In this document: piece by piece, positions 22,561 through 33,301 of the stretch
Position numbering within the stretch: position 1 is the stretch's first letter
Layout: each line of letters starts with the position of its first letter
From: Musa acuminata AAA Group
Taxonomy: Eukaryota > Streptophyta > Magnoliopsida > Zingiberales > Musaceae
NCBI RefSeq assembly: GCF_036884655.1
Contig: NC_088340.1
Coordinates: 30,194,001-30,258,000 of the forward strand
Reading direction: 5' to 3'
Length of the DNA stretch: 64,000 nucleotides
Position numbers and translations under genes: made by a program
The notes under the pieces: model-generated
Told to the model about the DNA's origin: nothing
The model's database searches: none
What the model saw: the letters and a program-made list of their open reading frames with translations, nothing else

Positions 22561-23667
22561 GTATTCAAATTGACTAAGGCTCTCTATGGCTTGAAACAAG
22601 CTCCTAGAGCTTGGTATGAAAGGCTTAGTTCCTTTCTTATTTTAAATAATTTTAACAAAGGCAAGGTTGATACTACATTGTTTATCAAACATTTTGAAAA
22701 TAATTTTTTTATTGTGCAAATTTATGTTGACGATATTATTTTTGGCTCTTCGGATGAATCACTATGTGAATCATTTGCCAAATGTATGAGTCATGAATTT
22801 GAAATGAGTTTAATGGGTGAATTAACTTTCTTTTTGGGATTACAAATCAAACAACTTAGTGATGGTATATTTCTTAACCAATCTAAATATACATTAGAAT
22901 TGTTAAAACGATTTAACATGGATAATTCAAAAGCAATAAACACCCCTATGAGTACTTCGACTAAGTTAGATATAGATGAAAATAGTGAAAATTTCGATCA
23001 AAAAATATATAGGGGTATGATAGGTAGTCTACTCTACCTCACCGCGACTAGACCGGATATTATATTTAGTGTACGACTTTGCACTAGGTTTCAATCAAAT
23101 CCTAAATTATCTCATCTTAAAAGTGTTAAAAGAATATTTAGGTATCTTAAAGGAACCCCAAATTTAGGATTGTGGTATCCAAAATCTGAAAAATTCGATT
23201 TAATAGCTTATGCAAATGTCGATTTTGGCGGATGCAGGATAGATAGAAAAAGTACATCCGGAACATGCCAATTTTTAGGACATGCACTTGTTTCTTGGAC
23301 TTTCAAGAAACAAAATTCAGTTGCACTATCTACGACGAAAGCCGAATACATTGCTGCAAGTGCATGCTGTGCACAAGTTGTTTGGATAAAAAATACATTA
23401 GAAGACTATGGAATTCACTTTAAAAACATTCCCATAAAATGTGATAATACTAGTGCCATATGTCTTACTAAAAATCCAATTCAGCACTCTAGAACTAAGC
23501 ACATCGACGTTAGAAATCATTTCATACGCGATCATGTCCTTAACAATGATGTTGTTCTAGAATTCATTGACACAAAGCATCAATTAGCATGTATATTTAT
23601 AAAAGCCTTGAATGAAGACCAATTTGAATTCATTAGAAGGAAATTAGGTATGTTAAATTGTCCCTAA
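22561..23667 (+). pseudogene. pol: Element A pol, part 2 (reverse transcriptase and RNase H)
   Basis: This resumes the reverse transcriptase cut at 13152 ([19 protein letters not shown]) and is open to the normal end at 23667. YVDD is present in [10 protein letters not shown]. RNase H looks inactive: the catalytic aspartate motif YADADFGG of B and C reads YANVDFGG, and the glutamate of STAEAEY reads STTKAEY. The ORF track's apparent start is simply the first start-like codon after the junction. Confidence 0.92.
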
Positions 23668-24605
23668 GAATAAACTTGTTTGAATGGATTTTTCCGTAAA
23701 GTTTTTCATCCTCTCTCCGTTCCTCGATGAATCTGATCCTTCTCTTTCGATTCTAAATGACATGTTAAATTATCTTATCCTATCTTGAGTCAAACACCGC
23801 TCCTATCTGATCAAGATTAATGATTTTATGATATTTTATGAATCTCAAAATTGATTTTGATCGCTTGATTATGAGTTTCAAGTTGACGAATTGAATTTGA
23901 ATGGATTTGTATTCGAATTATGATCTTGGCTTATTGGAGTTACTACTTGAAATTTTTTATCACTATCTCTTCCTTGTACATCTACAATTTTTGTCATTTA
24001 TAGAAAGAAAAGATTTGATAAAATGGATGAATGCTGAATTTTCCTTTAAGATAAACTCTGCATAAATATTTTAGCATACTTAATTTTGAATGATAAAATT
24101 TTTATGATCAATGCTGAATTCCTGATGTTATAATTACAAATTATGTGCTTCAAGTCTCATTCCCTTTTTGTTGATGACAAAGGGGGAGAAAAGTGATGAC
24201 TTGTACCATTTTAATAGCATGACTTATATGAATTGCAAAAGCTTGTGTGATATAAATGTCTTATATGCCTTGCAAAATCTTTGAGAATATCGTAAGATTG
24301 ATTGATCATAATGAAAGCATGCCTTACATTTATATCATGAAATTCATGTTGAAAATCTTGATCTCCTGTCGTAGTAAAAATTGTCTCTTATCATTCGACT
24401 TGAAAATGATTTTCATCGAAGTTTTGTATTTACTATTGCTTACTGAGAATAATGATAAGTTCTACGGTTAGAACTTATTGGTTTATGCTTGAATTCAATG
24501 GATGAAATTCAAGTGTTTTCATCTTCTCATAATATGGCATATAGATAGGGGGAGTTATGTTTAACTCCGTCATTAATTGATTGTCATCATAAAAAAGGGG
24601 GAGAT
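23668..24605 (+). other. 3' non-coding region of element A with polypurine tracts
   Basis: The LTR-adjacent tract is at 24591-24605. A second (AAAGGGGGAGAA) is at 24179-24190 beside GTTGATGAC, and a third (AGATAGGGGGAG) is near 24543-24554. It has no ORF3. The sequence aligns with C's 3' region and with the distal part of B's. Confidence 0.85.
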
Positions 24606-25856
24606 TGTTGAATCTCGGATTTTGATGATAAAATCAATTGATGGGTTAATTGATCTAATCCATATTATTGAGTTAAGTGTGCAGGATTAACTACGATAAC
24701 CAGAAAACACAAAGCAAGAATACCGGAGTCAAGTTTGATGGGCGTTTAAGAGTCCGAAGAATCGTCGAAGATGCTGCTGGAACCAACCGAGAAGAAATCG
24801 GGAACCTGTCGGAATTTTCGGAAGTTCGCCGAAGAGTTCGTCGGAGGTTCACGGAGATCATCGAGAAGGCTCGGCTACTCGTTAAAGTCATCACAAGTTC
24901 GGGAGCTTGCTGGGAATTTATCGGAAGAAGTTCGTCGGAAAGCTCACTAGAACAAGACTCGACGTTCGCGGTTGAAAACTTACTTAGGATGTGTTTTATT
25001 ATGTAGTTCACTTGTAATTAGGATTAGGAATAAGAGATAATCCTATATCCTGGTTAGGGGCCAACAGGGCCCAAAATTAGACTTGGTTTGGGCTAAATTT
25101 GAAGGCCAACCAGTGAACCGAAGGGTCTGGCGGTGGCACCGCCCAGCACCCGAGAGCCAGGCGGTGGCACCGCCTGGGCTGGGCGGTGGCACCGCTAGTC
25201 CACTGTCAGCGTCAGAAACTGACAGGCGGTGGCACCGCCACTGATAGGCGGTGGCACCGCCAGCATCAGGAACCAAAGAAGATTCAAATTTTGGAGCCCA
25301 AATTTGAATCCTCTTGAGGCCTATAAATACCCCTCAAATCTCAGCTGAGATTATAACTTTTTGAGAAGCAATTGATTGAGAGAAAGGTCTTAGAAAAGTC
25401 TTTGCTAGTCTTTTTTTCAATTTTCTAGTGTTCACCTCATTCTTTCTTGCTGAAAATCTGTAAGAGAGTGAACCACTTGTAAAAAGTTGTAAGAGGGGTA
25501 TTTACCCTTCCCCTTCAAGCGATTTGCTAGTGGAAGGTGGGAGCCTCATCGAAGAGGGGCCTCGCAAGTGGATGTGGGTCATTTGACCAAACCACTGTAA
25601 AATCGACGTGATCTCTGGTTTGCATTTACTTATTGTCATTTATATTATTGCAAACCATTTGCACTTTAATGCTCTACTTCTTTGTCTCCGTCTTACTTAT
25701 CCCTTCAAGTTAAAACGCAATCAAAACGGTTTCAAACGAAAATGTTGCTTTTATCGTACGAAGTTTTCGAAAGTATTTAAATCGTCAAAAATTTATCGCA
25801 CTTTACTACTGCACTAATTCACCCCCCCCCCTCTTAGTGCCGCTCCGATCCTAACA
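24606..25856 (+). repeat. 3' LTR of element A
   Basis: This LTR is 1251 bp and uninterrupted. The palindrome array at about 25130-25263 includes exact GGCGGTGGCACCGCC units. TATAAATA is at 25322-25329. A C10 run hairpin precedes the end. The duplication GATAG follows at 25857-25861. Confidence 0.94.
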
Positions 25857-25861
25857 GATAG

Positions 25862-27221
25862 AAGGCCACGTGGGTCAATCTAATTGCCTCACGTTTACCG
25901 ACTTAATATTATCGAGAGATGTTTCTATTATTTGGTCTCCTAATATGACATGTCACACATATACATATTTAATATATATCTACATCGCATGCAAATATAT
26001 ATACATATCTAGTATGTGTATAAGCAATCACACCAGATGATCATGGACCACAACCTAATGTGATTTGGCCCGAGCTAGTAGGCCTAATCACTCACATCAA
26101 GATCTATGTGTGCAACGGTGCATCTCCATACCCTGTGATCGTCCATCTCGTCCTCGTTGGTTCTGTCGACATCTTGATGCATCTTGATGCATCGCGATCG
26201 TCCGTCTCGTGGGTCCCGCTATCGCATCTACGCTCCCGTTGTGCCTCCTCATGTGATTACAACTTAATCATAGGCACGCAGGCTCGACAATAAACGAGAA
26301 ATATAATAGAGGCTCGCAGACCTCAATAATAATAATCACAAGTACACATATCACACGGTCCATGATCATCCGTCCACACATCATACATCACATGTATAAA
26401 TAATCATCATCATGTAGGACTACTAGATAATGATAAAAATAATAATAATCGACTAAACCTTTTAATTAATTAGTAATTTATGAAATCAGGGATATATAGG
26501 GAATTTTTGAATTCATAGGGGTATTTTCATAATTTGGACAAAAGACACAAACTGAAATTTCTCAAATTTCGAGGGGCAAAACTATCTTTTGCCCAAAAAA
26601 CCCTAATGCCCTACTCCCCTTTGCTACTGCCGCCACCGCCACCCTGCTGGCGGCGGCCTGTACGGTGGGGCGAGGGTGCTGCCCTCACCTGCAAGCGGCA
26701 CGCCCGCTAGCGGCGCTACCGCTGTGGGAGGGCGCCCCCGCGGGCGGTTCTGCTGGCGGGGCAACGCCCGCAGGCGGTGCTGCCCCTACAAGTTTGCGCC
26801 GCTACGGGCGCCGCCACCTCTGCGGACGGGTCTGCCCGCGGGGCAACGCCCGCAGGCGGTGCTGTCCCGCCGAGCGGCCGCCCCTGTGGGGGTGTTTCGC
26901 CCGCGGGAGTAGTGGTGGCAGGCGCCGCTGCCCTGCGGCGCCTCACCCCGCGAGAGAAGTGGCCGCAGGCGCCTCTGCCCATGGGCTGCTGCCCCGCGGG
27001 ATGCAAGCCTGCTGCAAGCAGGCCACCGACCAGCTGCTGTAGGTGTAGCCCCTGTGCTGCCTGCCTTCGGCTGCGCTACACGCATGCAGATCGAGGGCAG
27101 CAACTGTGGCTGCCCTTTCTCGCTTTTGCGTCAACGATTTTGACGTCAAAAATGTCTTCAAAACACAACACACGCAGTTCAAAATCAATCTATCGCATGA
27201 ACAACTTGGCTATAATACCAC
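25862..27221 (-). mobile_element. Element D leader, right part, with GC-rich segment and decayed primer site
   Basis: This continues 1-374 and matches J's leader at 42826-44149. It contains an AT-rich part (25862-26600), then a very GC-rich part (about 26610-27110) that generates overlapping spurious ORFs in five frames. On the sense (minus) strand an ORF at 26943-27188 begins with about 25 residues resembling J's leader ORF (TSKSLTQKRERAATVAALDL). The primer site at 27209-27220 has mutated from the canonical sequence. Confidence 0.82.
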
Positions 27222-27756
27222 TGTTGGGAAATCTTGGGGGTGACATCATATGCGCAGCGGAAGAACAAGAAAACAAAATCCCCGATTCCCAAAGAGATGT
27301 TCATCGTCGTCCGAAGATTGGTGCGCAAAATCTGTGAAACTTAAAACTACGTATAGAGTAGATTGTGTTACCTAGGGAGATCGTATATCCTTGTTTCCTT
27401 GAAGATTTTAGGAGAGGGTGAAGGATGTCAAGCGTCCTCCTCTCTAACGGTGTTCCACACAATAGGGCTACGATGACGCTCCTCAAAACTCCAGGCCTAC
27501 TCTGAGGTGGAGAGGGGGAGAAGAATAGGAGAGGCAAGCAAAGGCTCTAGCTTATGAGACTGTGAATCCCTCCTATTTATAGAGGTCCCCTATCAAACCC
27601 TAATGGGTCCTCCCTTAGTGGGTATTGGATCTGCATCCAATAAGACAAGGGCTCCGTCGGATATCTCATATCCGAACCTCTACTCATCACAATACCTTCC
27701 ATATGTGTTTGACCCTCTAGGCCCAATATCGAGCTGGCCGTGAGTCATACCTGTCA
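27222..27756 (-). repeat. Element D 5' LTR, truncated
   Basis: It begins TGTTGGGAAATC and matches the first third of J's LTRs, including a TATA box in TCCTATTTATAGAGG. After GAGTCATACCTGTCA (ending at 27756) the match stops abruptly and chromovirus pol begins. About 960 bp of the LTR is missing. It is visibly more diverged from J's LTRs than those are from each other. Confidence 0.88.
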
Positions 27757-28389
27757 TGTTGTGTGTTCAAAATGTGGTTTTTGGTATGTCTTCTTCGCAC
27801 ACTCATATTTGATGATACCCGGATCAAAGGTCCAGCTTTGTGAAGATTTGTGCTCCCTTTCATCTAGTAATTCATCTGCTATTGGAATAATGTATTTATC
27901 CTTGATGGTTATGCCATTGAGAGCTTGGTAATCAACGCATATTCGTCATGTTCCGTCCTTCTTATGTACAAATAGCACCGGTGAAGAGTAGAGGTTGCAA
28001 CTTGGCCGAATAACTCCTGTTTCAAGCATCTCTTTTACAATCCTTTCTATTTCATCCTTCTAGAGATATAGATATTGATATGGCTGAGTATTTCTTGGAG
28101 GTTTGCCCGGAAGAATCAGAACACAATGATCATGTTGACAGGTAGGAGGTAGGTTGCGCAGTTCATCAAATATATCTAAAACTTCAGCAAGCAAAGGAAG
28201 TAGGTTTAGATCTTCAAATTCTATTGGCTCTCCCTTAGTTTGCTGCTCAAGTTGTACCAAAAATCTACTGCATGCTTTATACAATTCCTTCTCCATTTGT
28301 TGTGTGCAAATCATCGTTACGTCGCCCCCACGTTTCCCGTTCAGTATCACTTGTTTCTCCTTACCGTAAAATTTCATAATTAGTTGCAT
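27757..28389 (-). pseudogene. pol: E1 pol fragment: start of reverse transcriptase
   Basis: The region before the catalytic palm is recognisable: HDHCVLILPG, a stop at 28060-28062, then EMLETGVIRPS, VDY-ALNGITIK and, in another frame, a stretch matching the usual KLDL-SGYHQI motif. The last two are out of frame with each other, as also in E2, so both copies share an older frameshift. Nothing beyond the first third of reverse transcriptase remains. Confidence 0.8.
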
Positions 28390-29722
28390 AAAATTTCAAG
28401 AAATATCACCTAATGTCATCAACCATTTAATTATGAGCATGGCCTCATGATCATCAAGAGGGAGAAGGAAGAAATATATAATTATCTCTTGGTAAGGCCT
28501 CATGATCAGCAACAGTTTCACTTGCAGGCGCCTACGATCATACTTCAAAATCCATCCATCGGCGACCTTAATGTCAAACCTGCTGCAATTCGTGATAGGT
28601 AAGGCCATCTGGATAGTGATCGGTTGTTGTTTGAGAAGGCCTCCAACTTTCATCATTTGCGGGTTTGAGTAGCCGGCTAGTGTATGTACCGTAACTTCGG
28701 TCGGTTGTGGCTCTTCTTCTACAACTTCTTCGTCATGTTCAAGGCTCTCTTCTAGATGTTCAATGACCTCTTCTTCTATTAGTTCAATCATAAGAAGTCT
28801 CCCTTTATTACAACGATGCTCATGGCTCCACAGCTCGTCACAATGCCAACATAACCCCTTCGCATATCGCTCCCGAAGCTCTTCTCTTGTTAATCTCTTT
28901 GGTGTAGGGACTTGGTCAACAATAGGGGGGGCTGAGAGCTTCAATATTACTGGTTGAGGAGCGACCCTAGTCCTCCGAGCTTCATGGTTCAATTACTCCT
29001 CTTGATGTCGTGCGAAAGAGATGGCTGCCATAAGCGTATACGGTTGTCGCGCTTTAACTTCTCCTCGGATCTCCGGCTTCAAGCCCTCAATGAAGGTCCT
29101 CAATAGCTATTTTTGGACCAATCACAAGTTTGATTAGATAACCTTTCAAACCTGGTTTGGTACTCCTGAATGGTAGAGGTTTGTCGGATCTTTGCTAGTT
29201 GTCCGTCAATATTCTTGTAATCGGTTGGTCTGAAGCGGATCAGCAGTCCTTCTTTGAATTGTCACCATGAAAGGACTCTATAAGTATGTTCAAATCAGTC
29301 AAACCACTGTATAGTATCCCCTTCAAGATGTATAGCTGTAATTTTCACCATAGATGCATCCGCGGTTTTATGGTACCGAAAATATCGTTCCGCGCGCGAG
29401 ATCCAACCAATCGGGTCTCCTTCTTCCCATCTAGGGAAGTCCACTCTCATGCATGGATAGTTGGGGTTGGTTATAGAGCTTCCTCTCTCTTGGAAGTCAT
29501 ATCTTTGGGCTTGGTGTGATTGGGCAAAACTCTCTCCTTGATGTGATTTCTTCGGGCTTAGTGGTCGGCCCAATCTAAGCTAGGTAAAGAGCGTCGAATC
29601 TTATCCTCCATTCGCGCCTCGAAGGCTTTGAATTTAGCATTGATTACCTCCACATATGCCATAGTATATGCCACCAAATCTGTGATGTTAAGATCTCTCT
29701 TTTGTTGTCGGGTTAAAGGCAT
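28390..29722 (-). pseudogene. gag: E1 gag and protease region, broken
   Basis: Gag probably starts at ATG 29720-29722, as in E3. The gag motif RAERYFRYHKTADASMVKI is followed by HLEGDTIQWFD and a stop at 29295-29297. Further on, the CCHC-like knuckle CWHCDELWSHEHRC is in an ORF at 28396-28992, ahead of an acidic linker. Where E2 has VLIDTGSTNNF, E1 has a deletion joining KQQPI directly to sequence beyond the active site, so the protease aspartate is gone. The particle protein and protease cannot be made intact. Confidence 0.82.
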
Positions 29723-30994
29723 GTATTGGTTGAGAGAGGTGATGGTCGAAAGGGTTGGTGGATTGGTGGATGTAGTCTATGGTTTAGGCTTGTTTTGTGG
29801 CTATTTTGGGTGCAGTTTGAGGGTGTGGTTTAGTGGAGTTTTAGGGCTGTGGATGAAAATTTTGGATCTGTGGTAGATGGTAGCAAAGGCTTGATAGAAA
29901 TTAGTGGAAGTTGCAGCAAGTATGTGCTGTCTTGTAAGAGTAGAATTGTCGTCGAAGAAACAACGATTTCTTGACGTAATTTCCACCAAAAACTTGAGAG
30001 AATTGAGGAAGGAATTGATAGAAAAATCATAGTTTATATGACAGCAAGGATATATAATTTAATCAAAAAAATTTCGGCAGTATAACAGCAAGGAAATTGG
30101 TGCAAGTTGCGATTGTAGAATTCTCGTCGAAAAATTTCCGTGGGTTACGATGAAAATTTGCAGCAACACAAAATAATTTTTAGAGATGAATTTATTAATA
30201 GATCAATCTTAGATGGAAGCCAAGATGATCTATGAAGTGTATAAGAAATTTCAATCAAAAAAGATTACAAATAGATAGGTTAAGGCAACAATATTCGGCT
30301 GAAATTTTTCGCAGCACAGATTTTTAAGTATAGCAGATTGGACGTAAAAGATCAGGGGTTTATATTGAGGATTTTTTGATGAAGCCAAAGGGAAATCCAC
30401 TGTTTGGAAGTGTCAAAGCTATCATAAAAAATTCGTAGAGATTTGGATAGAAACAACATAGTATCAAGATCAAACAAACAGTGCTATACGACTGAAATTT
30501 TACAGTGTAGATTTTCAAGTATAGCAGATTAGACGTAAAATATCAATGGTTTATATTGAGATTTTTTTGACAAAACCAAAGAAAATCTGCTGTTAGGAAA
30601 TGTCAAAGATGTTATAAAAAATTCGTAGAGATTTGGATAGAAAAAATACAGTAGCAAGATCAAACAGACGGTGCTATACGGTTGGAATTATGCAATGTAT
30701 CTTTCGTCGTAGAGATGAAAACTTTATGACTAAAAGTTTATGCAGCAATATAGGAATAATTTTTTTGGGATTTTCAAATAAGGATAACTAAATTACAGCA
30801 GCAGTAAGGTAAGAAACCAGAACCTATTGTAATTCACGGGAAGATCAAAGGATGATCCATGGTGGTGGAGATGACGGCGGAATTTGGCAACGATGTTTTA
30901 AGCAATTATGGGAATTGCTTTGGGTGGTTGTGGAGGGTTGATGGATGGCTGTGGAAGGGCAGCAAGATACCAAGAACACAGCTCTAATACCAGG
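29723..30994 (-). other. E1 leader with a tandem duplication
   Basis: This is a long AT-rich leader between primer site and gag. A unit of about 191 bp starting near 30319 is repeated from near 30510 (both contain AAGTATAGCAGATT and CAAGATCAAACA). The same duplication is in E2 but not E3. No convincing ORF is seen; the short ones at 29628-30030 are leader noise. The primer site is at 30981-30992. Confidence 0.75.
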
Positions 30995-31429
30995 TGTTAG
31001 AACCCTTGTATATTCTAAACTTGGGGTTGATCTCTTTAGGGGATCGGCCTCCTTGGAACTCTATAGGGGTTCCTCCCTCCAAGTTGCTGCTCAAAGGCTA
31101 GAGAAAAGATTCATCCATTGCTTATCAAAAGAGGAGGAATACATGGCTATTTATAGGTTTCTAAGCCCTAACTCCTAATAGGACTCCTACTCAAGACTCA
31201 TACTTCTAACCAACTCCTAATAGGACTTCTACTCAAGACTCCTACTTCTAACCAACTCTTAATAGGACTTCTACTCAAGACTCCTATTCCTTTACAACTC
31301 CTAATTTTTCTATAAGAAACAACCTCCTAACCCTAGCCGGCCTCTTCACCTCTTTAATAGAGATCGGCTTAGGTAGGTTTTACATGAATGTCCCTCTCAA
31401 TTAGGACTCTCCTAGCTAGAGTCCTAACA
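30995..31429 (-). repeat. E1 5' LTR
   Basis: In plus reading it runs TGTTAGAACCC to GAGTCCTAACA, 435 bp. It contains a TATTTATA motif (31148-31155), the minus-strand TATA box, and short tandem repeats of CTCCTAATAGGACT-type sequence. The LTR end is single, unlike the tandem ends of E2. Confidence 0.9.
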
Positions 31430-31668
31430 ACTTGTGCATAAGAATTTTCAGGTTTGAGAGATCAAGATATCACATAAGATTTCAAATAATTATTGCATCA
31501 TGATCTTATAAGTATCATTTCATAACTAATAGTTTTAATTCTTATGATCCCCTTTTTATTATTTTGGCTAGAGAGCTTTATGGGTTATTTTGGATCTTTG
31601 ATCATAAGCCTTGAGCATCCAAAATCAAAGTATCATCTCTTGCTCCTAGCTTATGATGGTATATTTTT
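31430..31668 (-). other. K: protease-proximal remnant and unassigned sequence
   Basis: Immediately after gag, the sequence aligns with the start of Sirevirus pol (the AGGAGCAAGAGATG region, then a trace of the GATGCTCAAG segment). At about 31600 the match to A, B and C stops. 31430-31600 is AT-rich and I do not recognise it. A TAA at 31651-31653 follows the gag TAG in frame, as in element A. Confidence 0.6.
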
Positions 31669-33251
31669 CTACAAAAAGAGATGATTTTTAGGTACCCATT
31701 TGACCTTGAGTGCTTCAAAAATTGATCTACATAGTTTATCATATTGCATTGAGTCATTTGAGGTTCTTTTAGGAACCCAAATTAATTTATGTGGACTACA
31801 TTTCTTGAATGGACAATGATAAGCTACATGCCCAAATTTGAAACAAAAGTTGCATTTGTTTTGAGGTGAGACATACAAAGTAGGGCCTTTAACAAAGGTG
31901 GTTGGATTTTGGTGAGAGCTACTCACAAGTCCGATTTCGCCTTTTCTATGAACGTGACCCTTGTTGGCAAGGATCATGTTTAAGGAATTGCTACCAATCT
32001 CAAATTTTTTTAAGGTTTCCTTGAGTAGCAAGTTATCCTTTCTAAGTGTTTCTAGTTCATCACATTTTGTACATGGAGCTAAACTATTATTGTGCTCAAC
32101 TTTTAAACTATCGAAATCATTAACAAGAGAAGCATGCTTCTTTTTTAACAATTTATATTTTCTACTAATTAATTTACATTCATCAAATAAATCATAAAAA
32201 GTATTTAATAATTCATCAAAGGATAAATTTGCATCAAATGAACTTGTTACCTCATCTCCAATGGTCATTAGTGCATAGTGAGCAACTTGCTCGGTGTTGG
32301 TGGCTCCTCTTCTTTGGAAGCACTTGAGTCGTCCCATGTAGCTTTGTGCACCTTCTTCTTTGGTTGCCTCCTCTTTGCTTGGGGACATTCACCTTTGAAG
32401 TATCATGGCTTCTTGCATTCATAACATATCATTTTTCCTTTCTTTGGTTCAAATTTTTTTTTAGTATCATTTTTCATTTATTTTTTATAATTTTTTTAAA
32501 TTATTTTGTTAATAATGCCAAGTCTTCATCAAAGTCCTCATCACTTAAGTTTTCTTTTAAGTGGTCTTCTTGTGTTCTCAGTGCTATATCCTTCCTATTT
32601 TTTAAAAGAGTGTCTTCAAGCTCTTCATGAGCTTTGCATGTCATTTCATAGGTCATTAGTGATCCAATTAGTTCTTCAAGAGGAAAATTATTTAGATCTT
32701 TGGCCTCTTGAATGATCATTACTTTAGGGTCTCAACTCTTTAGAAGGGATCTTAAAATTTTATTAACAAGTTCAAAATCCGAGAAACCTTTACCAAGTAA
32801 TTTTAGATCATTGACGACATCCGTAAATCAGGTGTATATGTCTCCAATTGTCTCACTCGGTTTCATTCGAAACAACTCATAAGAATACACTAAAAGATTA
32901 ATTTTTGACTCCTTCACTCTACTAGTGCCTTCATGAGTCACTTCAAGTGTGTGCTAAATGTCAAAAGTTATTTCATAAATTGATACTCAATTAAACTCAT
33001 TTTTATCTAATGAAACAAAATAGGGCATTCATAGACTTTGCGTTTAAAGTGAAAGTCTTCTTCTCCAACTCATTCCAATTGTTCATTGGAAGAGAAGAAT
33101 TTTGAAATCTATTTTCTATGATATTCCATAGTTCGAAATCTATTAAAATTAGGAAGATCCTCATTCTAGTCTTCTAATATGTGTAATCCGTCCCATTGAA
33201 CACGGGAGGACGTGTAATTGAATAACCCTCTAGGTTGCTGGCAAATGTCAT
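31669..33251 (-). pseudogene. gag: Element K gag, heavily decayed
   Basis: The expected start is ATG 33249-33251. Recognisable parts include a VFNGTDYTY motif followed by TAG, at the same tryptophan position where B has TGA, the ELIGSLMTYEMTC segment (32501-32719), and the C-terminal half (31669-32388) with SLAPCTKC, the second zinc knuckle CNFCFKFGHVAYHC and LIWVPK. Several frameshifts lie around 32390-32520 and 33000. It ends with the same TAG as A, B and C. Its C-terminal half is the closest match here to that of A's gag. Confidence 0.85.
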
Positions 33252-33301
33252 CTCTCTTGGGTTTAAAACCAAATTAGAGTTCACCTTGCTTTGATACCAA
33301 T

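Larger units (their letters stand above)
375..25856 (+). mobile_element. Element A: Sirevirus (Ty1/copia), nested composite
   Basis: This is a complete Sirevirus with both LTRs, primer site, gag, pol and polypurine tracts, flanked by the 5-bp duplication GATAG (370-374 and 25857-25861). It contains two later insertions: C in its 5' LTR and B in its reverse transcriptase. Without them it would be about 8.1 kb. Comparing the first 413 bases of the two LTRs by eye shows about 20 differences, mostly C/T and G/A transitions, so A is clearly older than B, C and J. It has no ORF3 between pol and the 3' LTR. Confidence 0.93.
27757..31429 (-). mobile_element. Element E1: truncated Ty3/gypsy chromovirus
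   Basis: It reads right to left: 5' LTR (30995-31429), a primer site with one mismatch (30981-30992, sense TGGTATTAGAGC), long leader, gag, protease region and the start of reverse transcriptase. It ends at 27757 against element D's LTR, so the rest of pol and the 3' LTR are missing. It is the same family as E2 and E3. The chromodomain that identifies the family is seen only in E2. Confidence 0.85.

Noticed and set aside
26665..27337. Overlapping ORFs of 78-186 codons on both strands
   Set aside because: They lie in the GC-rich leader of element D, run in five frames at once, and are low-complexity Ala/Pro/Arg sequence. The J copy does not keep the same frames except for the first residues of the sense ORF.
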